Source: a bacterium (GTDB lineage: Bacteria; Acidobacteriota; Thermoanaerobaculia; Multivoradales; J023). Taken from it: a stretch of 64,000 nt of DNA. Of the stretch, positions 1 to 8,410 are shown piece by piece. The stretch spans positions 62,001-126,000 of the forward strand of contig JAAELT010000611.1 in the NCBI GenBank assembly GCA_024226315.1, read 5' to 3'. Below the pieces are notes generated by a model. It worked only from the letters and a program-made list of their open reading frames with translations, did not search any database and was not told where the DNA came from. Position 1 is the stretch's first letter; each line of letters opens with the position of its first letter. The position numbers and the translations under genes are program-made.

Positions 1-1164
1 CGCGGCGCCGGCCTCGGCGGCGGCCACGACGAGCGCGAGCAGACGCTCAACCAACTGCTGGTCGAGATGGACGGCTTCGAGACCAACGAGGGCGTCATCC
101 TGATCGCCGCCACCAACCGTCCAGACGTGCTAGACCCTGCGTTGCAGCGCCCGGGCCGATTCGATCGCTCGATCGTGGTCGACCGCCCCGACATCAAGGG
201 CCGGCTCGGCATCCTGCGTGTGCACACCAAGAACGTGCCGCTTTCGGGCGATGTCGACCTCCCGGTGCTGGCCCGCGGCACCCCGGGCTTCGCCGGTGCC
301 GATCTCGCCAACATGGTCAACGAGGCGGCGCTGATCGCCGCTCGGCGGGACAAGAAGCAGGTCGAGATGGAGGACTTCGAGTACGCCAAGGACAAGGTGG
401 TCATGGGGGTCGAGCGCAAGACTCTGGTGATGACCGACGAAGAGAAGGAGAACACCGCCTTCCACGAGGCCGGGCACGCCCTGGTTTCGGCCTTCGTGCC
501 GACTTGCGATCCGCTGCACAAAGTCACCATCATCCCGCGCGGCCGGGCCCTGGGTCTCACCATGCAGCTGCCGGTGGACGACCGCCTGACCCTCAGGCAG
601 GCCTGGCTCGAGGGCCAGGTCGCGATGCTGATGGGCGGCCGGGTGGCGGAGGAGCTTAGCCAGGGCGACGTCACCAACGGTGCCGGCAACGACATCATGC
701 GCGCCACCCAGCTGGCCCGCCAGATGGTCTGCGACTGGGGCATGTCCCGGCTCGGCCCGCTGTCTCTCGGCCACAAAGACGAGCCGGTATTCCTGGGCCG
801 CGACTACGTACAGCGCTCCGACTACAGCGAAGACACGGCGGTCCGGATCGACCAGGAGGTCGACCGGATCGTCAGCGAGGGGCTCGAGAAGGCACGCAAT
901 ATTCTGAGCGAGCACCGCAAAGTGCTCGACGCTCTGGCCCACGAGTTGCTCGACCGTGAATCGCTCGACGGCTACGAGATCTACGAGCTGATCGAGGAGA
1001 TGACCGGCCAGGACGTGATGCCGCCGTCACTCAAGGGCAAGGGCCCCGGCTCCGAGCCCGAGGCCGGCGGGCACGGCCCGAGCCCGCCGGCCGTGACCGC
1101 CGAGGAAGAGGAACCAGAACCACCCCTGACCGGCGACTCCCTGCCATCGCCGGCCACGCCCTGA
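1..1164 (+). CDS. ftsH: FtsH, ATP-dependent zinc metalloprotease (3' part)
   Basis: This is the C-terminal part of the membrane-anchored AAA+ protease that degrades misfolded membrane proteins and short-lived regulators. The reading frame is open from base 1, so the gene starts upstream; the membrane segments and Walker A motif are outside the window. Visible are the second region of homology with its arginines (AATNRPDVLDPALQRPGRFD), the zinc motif HEAGH encoded at 463-477, and the third zinc ligand Asp encoded at 691-693. After the peptidase domain comes a tail rich in Pro and Glu, about 50 residues long and probably disordered. folP begins 29 bp downstream, an ftsH-folP order seen in many bacteria. 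The identification is secure. Confidence 0.97.
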   Translation, partial: RGAGLGGGHDEREQTLNQLLVEMDGFETNEGVILIAATNRPDVLDPALQRPGRFDRSIVVDRPDIKGRLGILRVHTKNVPLSGDVDLPVLARGTPGFAGADLANMVNEAALIAARRDKKQVEMEDFEYAKDKVVMGVERKTLVMTDEEKENTAFHEAGHALVSAFVPTCDPLHKVTIIPRGRALGLTMQLPVDDRLTLRQAWLEGQVAMLMGGRVAEELSQGDVTNGAGNDIMRATQLARQMVCDWGMSRLGPLSLGHKDEPVFLGRDYVQRSDYSEDTAVRIDQEVDRIVSEGLEKARNILSEHRKVLDALAHELLDRESLDGYEIYELIEEMTGQDVMPPSLKGKGPGSEPEAGGHGPSPPAVTAEEEEPEPPLTGDSLPSPATP

Positions 1165-1193
1165 CCGGCAACCGATCCCGAGGCGGCGCGACG

Positions 1194-2078
1194 ATGGCGC
1201 CCGACTCCTGGACTTTTCCGCTCCCTCGCGGGCGCACCCTCGACCTCGACCGGCGGCCGAGGGTGATGGGGGTGCTCAACATCACACCGGACTCGTTCTC
1301 CGACGGCGGCCGCTGGCTCGAGCCCGAGCGGGCGGTGGAGCACGCGCTGCGGATGGCGGCTGAAGGCGCCGACCTGCTCGACCTGGGCGCCGAGTCCACC
1401 CGGCCCGGCGGCGGCGTCTACGGCGACGGCGCACCGGACGTCTCGGCGGCCGAGGAGCTCGACCGTCTGCTGCCGGTGCTCGAGAGCCTGCGCCGCGAGA
1501 TCGACCTGCCGATCTCGATCGACACCCGCAAAGGTGCGGTGGCGCGGCCGGCGCTCGAGGCCGGCGGCGACTTGATCAACGACGTCGGCGGGCTCGCCGA
1601 TCTGGAGCTGGTGGCGGCGGTCGCCGACGCCGACTGCCCGGTAGTCGCCATGCACAGCCGTGGCGAGCTGCGGTCGATGCAGCGCGGAATTCGTTTCGAC
1701 GACGTGAGCGGCGAGGTCACTCACGAGCTGTCTCAGTCCGGACGGCGGGCGGCAGAGGCCGGGGTGTCCGAGGACCAGCTGATCTACGATCCCGGTATCG
1801 GGTTCGGCAAGACCGCGGCCCAGAACCTTGCGCTGCTGCGTGAGCTCGACGGACTACGTGCACTGAAGCGGCCAATCCTGTTGGGCGCCAGCCGCAAGAG
1901 CTTCATCTCCGCCGTGCGCGAGGCGCCGCCCCACGAGCGACTCGGCGGCAGCCTCGCCGCCGCGGCCTGGGCGGCGCAGCTCGGCGTGTCGATCTTGCGT
2001 GTGCACGACGTGGCAGAGACGGTGCAGTTCCTGAGCGTGTGGAATGCGATAGATTCAGCATCGTCGACGCGCGGCTGA
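1194..2078 (+). CDS. folP: Dihydropteroate synthase
   Basis: The enzyme condenses p-aminobenzoate with 6-hydroxymethyl-dihydropterin diphosphate in cytosolic folate synthesis and is the sulfonamide target. The 294-residue product has the normal family length. It carries the N-terminal signature VMGVLNITPDSFSDGG, the DLGAESTRPGG loop, the SIDTRK strand, the DVGG segment, and near the C-terminus GASRKSFI, which contributes the substrate-binding Lys and Arg. It lies between ftsH and the diadenylate cyclase gene with short gaps, so cotranscription is likely. Nothing looks degraded. Confidence 0.96.
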   Translation: MAPDSWTFPLPRGRTLDLDRRPRVMGVLNITPDSFSDGGRWLEPERAVEHALRMAAEGADLLDLGAESTRPGGGVYGDGAPDVSAAEELDRLLPVLESLRREIDLPISIDTRKGAVARPALEAGGDLINDVGGLADLELVAAVADADCPVVAMHSRGELRSMQRGIRFDDVSGEVTHELSQSGRRAAEAGVSEDQLIYDPGIGFGKTAAQNLALLRELDGLRALKRPILLGASRKSFISAVREAPPHERLGGSLAAAAWAAQLGVSILRVHDVAETVQFLSVWNAIDSASSTRG

Positions 2079-2105
2079 TCCACACATCTTCGACCCACCT
2101 CTCCC

Positions 2106-2909
2106 ATGGACTTCTCGCTTCAAGCCCTCGAGCAGCTGCTGCAGCCGGTCTCAAGCTGGGAAGACGTCCTGGACGTCCTCCTGGTCACCGTGGTGCTCTA
2201 CAACCTGCTGCTGCTGATCCGCGGCACCCGCGCGGTGCAGGTGCTGATCGGCGTGCTTGTGCTGGTGCTGCTGCATTCGATCGCCGAGGCGGTTGGGCTG
2301 CCAGCGCTCGAGAACACGCTGGAGAAGGGGTTCCTGATTCTGCCGCTGGCGCTCATCGTGCTGTTCCAGCACGAGATCCGGCGCGCGCTGGCGACCTTCG
2401 GCACGACCTCGTTCTGGAGCTTCGGCAACCGACAGAAGCTCGCCAGCACCTTCCACTCGATCGGTCTCGCCGTCACTTCCCTGGCGGAGCGGCGGATCGG
2501 CGCGCTGATCGTGCTCGAGCGACTCGAAGGGCTGCGCAACTACATCGAGAACGGCATCGAGCTCGACGCGGTGGTCTCGGTCGATCTGCTGATCAACCTG
2601 TTCACTCCCGACACCCCCACCCACGACGGCGCGGTGATCATCCAGGGCGACCGGATCGCGGCCGCCGCCTGCTTCCTGCCGCTGACCCAGAGCCAGAGAC
2701 TGTCCGCCGATCTCGGCACCCGCCACCGGGCGGCGCTGGGCATTAGCGACGAGACTGACGCCGTGGCGGTGGTGGTCTCCGAGGAGACGGGCACCATCTC
2801 GATCGCCTTCGGCGGCGAGCTCATCCGCGACCTCGAGTCCAAGGACCTGCGCAACCGTCTCCATCAATTCCTGCTCTCGGACGTCCACCCCGGGGAGGTG
2901 CCGGCATGA
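2106..2909 (+). CDS. cdaA: Diadenylate cyclase CdaA (DacA), membrane-bound
   Basis: The enzyme makes cyclic di-AMP from two ATP. The 267-residue protein has an N-terminal part with about three hydrophobic helices (residues 20-65), as in CdaA-type cyclases, and then the DAC domain. The two nucleotide-binding motifs are clear: THDGAVII (DGA) and GTRHRAALG (RHR). The stop codon overlaps the ATG of the YbbR-domain gene as ATGA, so the two are translationally coupled. The order cdaA-cdaR-glmM is a known conserved operon in which CdaR and GlmM modulate the cyclase, and the order here matches. The c-di-AMP target in this organism cannot be seen from the window. Confidence 0.95.
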   Translation: MDFSLQALEQLLQPVSSWEDVLDVLLVTVVLYNLLLLIRGTRAVQVLIGVLVLVLLHSIAEAVGLPALENTLEKGFLILPLALIVLFQHEIRRALATFGTTSFWSFGNRQKLASTFHSIGLAVTSLAERRIGALIVLERLEGLRNYIENGIELDAVVSVDLLINLFTPDTPTHDGAVIIQGDRIAAAACFLPLTQSQRLSADLGTRHRAALGISDETDAVAVVVSEETGTISIAFGGELIRDLESKDLRNRLHQFLLSDVHPGEVPA

Positions 2910-3589
2910 ACGGCCGCGTACAGCTGCCCATCTTTCTGCTCGCCTTCGTCATCGCCGTGGCGGTCAAGTTCACCGTGCACGAGGCCGAGCAGATCAGCGA
3001 GCGAGTGATCGAAGCGCCGGTCACCTACAACACGCCCGGCGACGACTTCGTCACCTTCAACCTGGTGCCCGCAGTCAAGGTCGGCCTGCGCGGCAAGCAG
3101 AGCGAGATCAACCAGCTGACGGCATTCAACGTCGAGGTGGTAGTCGAGGTGCCCGAGGGCCAGGTGGGGCCGGTGGACGTCAACCTGACGCCCGAAGACG
3201 TCCGCACCCAGAGAGAATTCGACGTCATTTCCCTGGTGCCCAACCGCTTCACCATCCAGGTGGAGCGCCGGCTCGACACCTCGGTACGCATCGTGGCTCA
3301 GCTGATGGGAGAGCCGGCGGCCGGTGCGCGGCACCTCGAGCCGGTCGTGACGCCCAACACGGCGCAGGTCTCCGGACCGGAATCCCACGTCCGGCAGGTG
3401 CTCGAGCTGACCGCGCCGGTGCGGCTCGACGGCCACGCCCGCACCTTCACCGACACCGTACGCGTGGTCTCGCAGAACCCGCTGGTGCAGGTGATCGAGC
3501 CCACCTTCGTCGAGGTGATGGTGCCGATGGAAGAACCGGAGCTGTCGGTCACGTTCGAAGGCCTGAGCCAGGAGAGCGACGGCGAGTGA
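2906..3589 (+). CDS. YbbR-like domain protein (CdaR-type cyclase partner)
   Basis: The 227-residue protein has one N-terminal hydrophobic segment (about residues 6-22) followed by an extracytoplasmic beta-rich region that fits YbbR-domain repeats. In characterised systems such proteins bind the membrane cyclase CdaA and tune its activity. Sequence alone would be a modest match because the family is divergent. The assignment rests mainly on its position between cdaA and glmM, with a 4-bp overlap on both sides (ATGA and GTGA). It is shorter than CdaR of Bacillus, so it has fewer YbbR repeats. Confidence 0.8.
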   Translation: MNGRVQLPIFLLAFVIAVAVKFTVHEAEQISERVIEAPVTYNTPGDDFVTFNLVPAVKVGLRGKQSEINQLTAFNVEVVVEVPEGQVGPVDVNLTPEDVRTQREFDVISLVPNRFTIQVERRLDTSVRIVAQLMGEPAAGARHLEPVVTPNTAQVSGPESHVRQVLELTAPVRLDGHARTFTDTVRVVSQNPLVQVIEPTFVEVMVPMEEPELSVTFEGLSQESDGE

Positions 3590-4983
3590 GCGACGAGCGC
3601 TCCGAGCTCTTTGGCACCGACGGCATCCGCGGCGCCTTCGGCAGGCCTCCACTCGACGAGGCCACCGTCCGCGCCCTGGCGGCGGCCCTGGCCGTTGAGC
3701 TATCGGAAAAGAGAGCCGAGCCGAACGTCGCGCGGGACGCGCGCCAACGCAATACCGTCGTGCTGGGTGGCGATACCCGCGACTCGACGCCGACCCTGTG
3801 CCGCTGGCTAACTGAAGAGCTGCACGCCCGGGGCGCGCGCACCATCTACCTGGGGACCGTACCGACACCGTGCGTCGCCTTCACCACCCGCACCACGGGC
3901 GCTGCATGCGGCATCGTCGTGTCTGCCAGCCACAACCCCCATCCCGACAACGGCATCAAGCTGATCGACACAGGCGGGTTCAAATGGTCCCCGGAAGCTG
4001 AGCTGCGTCTCGAGCGAAGGATGCGCTCGGATGATCGACCCTCGCGGAGGACGCACGCCGACGAAACTCCGTCACGCGGAACGCGCGCCAGCGAAACACT
4101 GGTCGCGGCCTACCTCGACAGGCTGGCCGCGAGCCTGCCGGGCGAGCGGCCTCTCGACAGTCTCGCCGTCGCCCTCGATACCGGCAACGGCGCGGCGTCG
4201 CCCTACGCCCGCGAGCTGTTCGAGCGCCTCGGCGCTCGCGTCCGGCTGATCCACGCCGAGCCCGACGGCCGCAACATCAACGACGACTGCGGCTCGACCC
4301 GCCCGGGGGCCGTCGCCGACCTGGTGAAGGGCGGCGGCTGTGATCTCGGCTTCGCCTTCGACGGCGATGCCGACCGGGTGATCCTGGTCGACGAGCAGGG
4401 CACCGTGCGCGACGGCGACGCGATCCTCTACCTGTGGGCTCGCGACCTGCAGGCCCGCGGCCAGCTCCCTGGCGATCGCATCGTCGCGACCTCGATGTCG
4501 AACCTGGGCCTGGAAGTGGCGTTGCGGCGCCTGGGGATCCAGGTGGAGCGCTGCGACGTCGGCGACCGCGTCGTGGTCGAGACCATGCGCCGCCATGGCA
4601 TCGAGCTCGGCGGTGAGCAATCCGGTCATATCGTGAACCTGTCGCTCGGCACGACCGGTGACGGTCTGTTGACCGCGCTCCAGATCGCCGGCATCCGGCA
4701 GCGAGACGGCCGTCCAGCCGCTGAGATGCTCCGGGACTTCGAGCGCTTCCCGCAGCTGCTGAAGAACCTACGGGTGTCGAGCAAGCCCGACCTCACCGGC
4801 TTGCCGCGGGTGGTCGAGGCCAGCCGCGAGGTACAAAGCACGCTGGGCGACGCCGGCAGGCTGGTGCTACGCTACTCGGGCACCGAGCCCCTCGTACGGA
4901 TCATGATCGAGGGTCAGGATCGCGAGCAGATCGAGGCCCTGGCCGACGATCTGGCCGCGGTGCTCACCGAAGAGCTGAACTGA
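3586..4983 (+). CDS. glmM: Phosphoglucosamine mutase
   Basis: GlmM converts glucosamine-6-phosphate to glucosamine-1-phosphate on the way to UDP-GlcNAc. The 465-residue product has the family layout: FGTDGIRG at the N-terminus, the phosphoserine loop VVSASHNPHPDNGIKL, the metal loop FDGDADR, the sugar-binding GGEQSGH segment and the phosphate-binding RYSGTEPLVR near the end. The start is a GTG overlapping the previous stop codon (GTGA). A stretch around residues 145-168, rich in Arg and Thr (RRTHADETPSRGTRASE), looks like a short insertion relative to typical GlmM. It is the last gene of the forward operon and converges on the small minus-strand gene 16 bp away. Confidence 0.96.
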   Translation: MSDERSELFGTDGIRGAFGRPPLDEATVRALAAALAVELSEKRAEPNVARDARQRNTVVLGGDTRDSTPTLCRWLTEELHARGARTIYLGTVPTPCVAFTTRTTGAACGIVVSASHNPHPDNGIKLIDTGGFKWSPEAELRLERRMRSDDRPSRRTHADETPSRGTRASETLVAAYLDRLAASLPGERPLDSLAVALDTGNGAASPYARELFERLGARVRLIHAEPDGRNINDDCGSTRPGAVADLVKGGGCDLGFAFDGDADRVILVDEQGTVRDGDAILYLWARDLQARGQLPGDRIVATSMSNLGLEVALRRLGIQVERCDVGDRVVVETMRRHGIELGGEQSGHIVNLSLGTTGDGLLTALQIAGIRQRDGRPAAEMLRDFERFPQLLKNLRVSSKPDLTGLPRVVEASREVQSTLGDAGRLVLRYSGTEPLVRIMIEGQDREQIEALADDLAAVLTEELN

Positions 4984-4999
4984 TGACTGAGGCCGGGCG

Positions 5000-5215
5000 C
5001 TAGCGCTCGATCTCGACGCCGGGCTCGAACTCCGGCTCGGGCTCGCGGAAGATGACCACGGTGCTCTCGATCGGCAGCAGCACCCGATGCGTCTTGCCGC
5101 CGAAGGCACACTTCGCCTCGTAGAACCCGTGCGGGCTCACCGCCACCAGCGTGCCCCGGCCACCCTTGATGCCCAGAAGGTCGTTGTGAATCCGAATCTC
5201 AGCTGGTAGGTCCAT
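5000..5215 (-). CDS. Small conserved-type protein of unknown function
   Basis: This 71-residue protein starts 3 bp after the stop codon of the NtrC-type regulator and must be cotranscribed with it. It is predicted to be mostly beta strand with an acidic, Pro-rich C-terminus (REPEPEFEPGVEIER). No motif is recognised. It has no signal peptide or membrane segment. The tight spacing suggests an accessory of the response regulator, but that is only inferred from position. It is a real gene rather than a chance frame because it fills the gap between the two stop codons with normal codon usage. Confidence 0.7.
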   Translation of the reverse strand: MDLPAEIRIHNDLLGIKGGRGTLVAVSPHGFYEAKCAFGGKTHRVLLPIESTVVIFREPEPEFEPGVEIER

Positions 5216-5218
5216 GGC

Positions 5219-6610
5219 TCATGAGTCCTCGTAATAGCCCTGTCCTTTATAGTCTTTGAGCTTCCGCTGCAGGGTTCGGAGCCCAATGCCCAACATCTTC
5301 GCCGCCGCCGCGCGGTGCCCCTTGGTCCGCTGCAGGGTCTCGAGAATCGCCTGCCGCTCGATCTCGTCCATCCCCCGGGGCCGCCCCACGAGCGGCTGCA
5401 CCGGCGCGGTGGCGCCCGAGATCATCGTCGCCTCGCGGATTTCGGGCGGCAGCTGGTCGGCTTCGATCTCGCCCCCAGGATGGAAGATGACGATCGACTC
5501 GAGGACGTTCTTGAGCTGTCGCACGTTGCCCGGCCAGCCGTGACGCGCCAGTGCGTCGAGCGCCTGCGCGGAGAGCGCCATCGGCGGCTTCTCGTGCTCC
5601 TCGCACAGAATCTTGAGATAGTGCTCGCTGAGCAGCGCCACGTCGCCCTCGCGGTCGCGCAGCGGCGGGATGTCGAGCGTCACCACCTTGAGGCGGTAGT
5701 AGAGATCCTCGCGGAACCTCTCCTCCTCGACCCACTTCTCGAGCAACCGGTTGGTGGCGGCAATCAGCCGGAAATCGACGTTGATCAGCTCGCTGCCGCC
5801 GACCCGCATCACCTGGCGCTCCTCGAGCACCCGCAGCAGCTTGACCTGCAGCGCCGGTGACAGCTCCGAGATTTCGTCCAGGAACAGGGTGCCGCGGTGC
5901 GCCAGCTCGAACTTGCCGATCTTGCGCGCCACCGCGCCGGTAAACGAGCCACGCTCGTGGCCGAACAGCTCACTCTCCAAGATGTCGTGGGGGATGGCGC
6001 CACAGTTGATGGCCAGGAAACGCTCGTCGACCCGTGGGCTATTGACGTGCACGGCGTTGGCGACCAGCTCCTTGCCGGTACCACTCTCACCGACGATGAG
6101 CACGCTCGAGCGGGTGGGCGCCACCATCTTCATCTGCTCGAACAGGTGCTCCATGGCCTCGGAACGGCCGATGATGCTCTCGAAGCCGTACCGCTTGTCG
6201 AGCATTTGGCGCAGGTTGGTGACCTCTTCCTTGAGCTCGCGATTCTCGAGCAGGTTGGTGACCCGCTTGCGCAGCTCGTACAAATCGACCGGCTTGGTGA
6301 GGTAGTCGTCGGCCCCCACCTGCATGGCCTCGACCGCCGACTCGATCGAGCCGTAGCCGGTCACCAGCACCACCGCCAGCTCGTGGCCGTTGGCGCGCAC
6401 CTCGTTCAGGAAACCGAGACCGTCCATGCCGGGCATGCGCAGGTCGCACACCGCCAGCCGCACCCCGGGATTCTCGTGCAGGTACTTCAGCGCCTCGCGG
6501 GCGTCGTCGAAGGTACGCACGCCGAGCCCCGCCTTCTCGATGGCGATCGCCATCGACTCGCGGGAGCCGGTCTCGTCGTCGATCACGATGACTGGAGGAA
6601 CGTCACTCAT
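5219..6610 (-). CDS. NtrC-family sigma-54-dependent response regulator
   Basis: The 463-residue transcription activator has three domains. A receiver domain (residues 6-120) has the acidic pair DD at 11-12 and phosphoacceptor Asp56 in LAVCDLRMPGMDG. A sigma-54 interaction AAA+ domain (about 140-375) has Walker A GESGTGKE and a GSFTGA loop, a common variant of GAFTGA that contacts sigma-54. A C-terminal Fis-type helix-turn-helix ends the protein (AAAKMLGIGLRTLQRKL). No histidine kinase gene is adjacent, so the partner lies elsewhere. The divergent neighbour is arsR; the 136-bp gap carries the arsR promoter. The target genes are not known. Confidence 0.95.
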   Translation of the reverse strand: MSDVPPVIVIDDETGSRESMAIAIEKAGLGVRTFDDAREALKYLHENPGVRLAVCDLRMPGMDGLGFLNEVRANGHELAVVLVTGYGSIESAVEAMQVGADDYLTKPVDLYELRKRVTNLLENRELKEEVTNLRQMLDKRYGFESIIGRSEAMEHLFEQMKMVAPTRSSVLIVGESGTGKELVANAVHVNSPRVDERFLAINCGAIPHDILESELFGHERGSFTGAVARKIGKFELAHRGTLFLDEISELSPALQVKLLRVLEERQVMRVGGSELINVDFRLIAATNRLLEKWVEEERFREDLYYRLKVVTLDIPPLRDREGDVALLSEHYLKILCEEHEKPPMALSAQALDALARHGWPGNVRQLKNVLESIVIFHPGGEIEADQLPPEIREATMISGATAPVQPLVGRPRGMDEIERQAILETLQRTKGHRAAAAKMLGIGLRTLQRKLKDYKGQGYYEDS

Positions 6611-6711
6611 GGTGGCGCCATTTTGGCACAGATCGGACCCGCTAACGCGGGATTCGAGCAGGATCTTTACCTGTGTCTGACGTCATCGTGTATGTCGCCT
6701 CAAAAAAAGAC

Positions 6712-6739
6712 TTGCACAATTGCGCAAACATGCTATAGT
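6712..6739 (+). promoter_or_regulatory. arsR promoter with overlapping operator-like repeat
   Basis: A -35 box TTGCAC at 6712-6717 and a -10 box TATAGT at 6734-6739 are separated by 16 bp. The -35 region is the start of TTGCACAATTGCGCAA (6712-6727), two tandem copies of TTGCRCAA that together form a near-palindrome. Such symmetry inside the promoter is what an autoregulatory ArsR-family operator would look like. The predicted transcription start falls at or next to the ATG at 6747, so the mRNA may be leaderless. Confidence 0.7.
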
Positions 6740-6746
6740 CCCTTTC

Positions 6747-7091
6747 ATGGACACGATGGCAACCCTCCCCGACGACTGCACCCGGGTACTCCAGCAGTAC
6801 CTGGAACCGGCGATTTTCCGCGCGCTCGGAGACCCGACACGGCTGGCGCTGCTTGCGCGGCTGGCCTCGGCTCCTGGCGCCTTGACCGTCACCGAGCTCT
6901 CGAGCTGTTGTGGCGTTCATCTCTCCGGGGTATCCAGGCACCTGCGCATGCTGCACGACGCCGAGCTGATCAGCTCGGCGCGGCAAGGTCGAGAAGTCCG
7001 GTACCGGCTCGACTGCGCCGCGCTGACGACGACTCTGCGTGGCATGGCGGACGCCCTGGAGCAGTGTCAGGCGAGTTGCTGTTCGGCGTAA
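6747..7091 (+). CDS. arsR: ArsR-family metalloregulator
   Basis: This winged-helix repressor is expected to leave DNA when arsenite or antimonite binds. From the ATG at 6747 the protein has 114 residues; a TTG nine codons upstream is in frame but lies inside the promoter, so I prefer the ATG. The ArsR core is clear: ALGDPTRLALLARLA, then the recognition helix in ELSSCCGVHLSGVSRHLRML, then the wing with RQGREVRYRL. The metal site is probably the Cys pair in the recognition-helix region together with the C-terminal cysteines (CQASCCSA). The arsenite methyltransferase gene follows, supporting the arsenic assignment. Confidence 0.92.
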   Translation: MDTMATLPDDCTRVLQQYLEPAIFRALGDPTRLALLARLASAPGALTVTELSSCCGVHLSGVSRHLRMLHDAELISSARQGREVRYRLDCAALTTTLRGMADALEQCQASCCSA

Positions 7092-7105
7092 CCCGACAAC
7101 CATAG

Positions 7106-7170
7106 CGCACCTCTGGTGCGACAGCGCACCTCTGGTGCGACGACTGATGACATTTGCGCACCTTCGGTGC
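7106..7170. repeat. Three tandem short hairpins between arsR and arsM
   Basis: Two perfect hairpins of sequence CGCACCTCTGGTGCG (7106-7120 and 7125-7139) are followed by a third related one, GCACCTTCGGTGC (7158-7170). A weaker fourth, around 7184-7199, is degenerate. All share the stem GCACC/GGTGC with a three-base loop. They lie in the 145-bp arsR-arsM gap and have no T-tract, so they are not ordinary terminators. They could attenuate or stabilise the arsM mRNA, or be a small repeat family. Confidence 0.75.
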
Positions 7171-7236
7171 AACTGACCACGAATGCGCTCTCGGGTGCAC
7201 GGCAGAAATGCGCCTGAGACTCGAAAGGAGAAACCG

Positions 7237-8121
7237 ATGAGCACATCGACGATAGCGAGAGACAGTATCGCCACGGATCGGGTCGCGACAGACAGTGACG
7301 AGATCCGTTCCCAGGTGGCCGAGGCCTACACCGCGGCCCTCTCCCGGTCCCAGACCAGCAACGGCGGTTGTTGCTGCGACTGCGGCGACGAGCAGACCGC
7401 ACCCGCCGGCATCGCCGCCAAGACCGCCGGCTACGACAGCGAGATCGCCGCCCACGAGGAGACCGCCGTGAGCTCGTTCGGCTGCGGCAACCCGCTGGCC
7501 TTCGCGGGTGTCACGCCCGGCCAGACGGTGGTCGACCTGGGATCGGGAGCCGGCTTCGACCTCCTGATCGCGGCCGAGAAGGTCGGCCCCGACGGGCGCG
7601 TCATCGGCATCGACATGACCGACGCCATGATCGACGCGTCGCGCCAGGCCGCAGCACGGGCGGGCTTCGAGCAGATCGAGGTGCGCAAGGGCCTTATCGA
7701 GAAGCTGCCCGTGGACGACGGCGCCACCGACTGGGTGATCTCGAACTGTGTGATCAACCTCTCGCCCGAGAAGGACCGAGTCTTCGCCGAGGTCCACCGG
7801 GTGCTGGCCCCCGGTGGCCGCTTCTCGATCTCCGACATCGTGGTCGAGGAGCTGCCCGCCGAGATCCGCCAGCACGCCGCCGCCTACGCCGCCTGCGTCG
7901 CCGGCGCGATCCGCGAGGAGGAGTACGTCGCCGGGCTGCGCGCAGCCGGCCTCGAAGACGTCGAGGTCTCCGAGCGCCAGGTCTACAACGCCGAACAGAT
8001 CCGCGGCATCGTCGCCTCGGACCTCGAGAGCTTCGGCATCGACCCCGATACGCTCGAAGGCTATCTCGGCGCGCTCGAAGGCAAGGTCTGGAGCGCGCGT
8101 TTCGAGGGGCGTCGAGCGTAG
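7237..8121 (+). CDS. arsM: Arsenite S-adenosylmethyltransferase
   Basis: ArsM methylates As(III) with S-adenosylmethionine, giving methylated and volatile arsenicals. The ATG at 7237 follows a GGAG ribosome site and gives 294 residues. The SAM-binding motif is VVDLGSGAGFDLLIAAEKVG. The arsenic-binding cysteines are the ones expected: in SSFGCGNPLAFA, in ISNCVINLSPEKDRV and in AACVAGAI. An extra Cys cluster near residues 45-49 (CCCDC) is a feature of many bacterial ArsM proteins. It follows arsR and is probably under its control. Confidence 0.95.
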   Translation: MSTSTIARDSIATDRVATDSDEIRSQVAEAYTAALSRSQTSNGGCCCDCGDEQTAPAGIAAKTAGYDSEIAAHEETAVSSFGCGNPLAFAGVTPGQTVVDLGSGAGFDLLIAAEKVGPDGRVIGIDMTDAMIDASRQAAARAGFEQIEVRKGLIEKLPVDDGATDWVISNCVINLSPEKDRVFAEVHRVLAPGGRFSISDIVVEELPAEIRQHAAAYAACVAGAIREEEYVAGLRAAGLEDVEVSERQVYNAEQIRGIVASDLESFGIDPDTLEGYLGALEGKVWSARFEGRRA

Positions 8122-8153
8122 GATCTGGCCCTCCCCCGGAATCCCCCCTCGGT

Positions 8154-8174
8154 CCCCCCTTTTTCAAAGGGGGG
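8154..8174. repeat. Perfect C6T3/A3G6 hairpin
   Basis: A 9-bp perfect stem (CCCCCCTTT with AAAGGGGGG) closes on a three-base loop. It lies 33 bp after arsM and just before the 3' end of a decayed minus-strand gene. No T-tract follows it on the arsM strand. It could end transcription weakly from either side or be a dispersed intergenic repeat. Confidence 0.6.
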
Positions 8175-8177
8175 AAG

Positions 8178-8335
8178 TCAGAACATTTCGGCCAACCGTT
8201 CTACCCCGTCCTCGATCGCCTCGGGGGCGACCGCGGCGTGGCCGAGCAGCAGGCCCGGCCGCCCGGTCTCCCCGAGGTAGTACTTCGACAACGCCGCCAC
8301 CTCGACCCCATGCTCGGCGGCGCTCGCGGTACAGC
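8178..8335 (-). pseudogene. 3' remnant of a MocR/PdxR-type regulator
   Basis: Read on the minus strand, about 50 codons ending in TGA (8178-8180) translate to the C-terminus of an aminotransferase-fold GntR/MocR regulator. Recognisable pieces are EHGVEVAALSKYYLGETGRP, then GLLLGHAAVAPEAIEDG and VERLAEMF. Upstream of about position 8335 the frame no longer resembles the family and the next gene starts, so the rest has been deleted. There is no start codon or DNA-binding domain. It marks an old rearrangement between the arsenic unit and the PQQ gene. Confidence 0.65.
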
Positions 8336-8410
8336 GCGCATGCGCCGGATGTGGGCGGTGAAATGACCGCCTTCCTTGGTACCGCCCTCGGATCCTGCTA
8401 ACTTCCCGGC

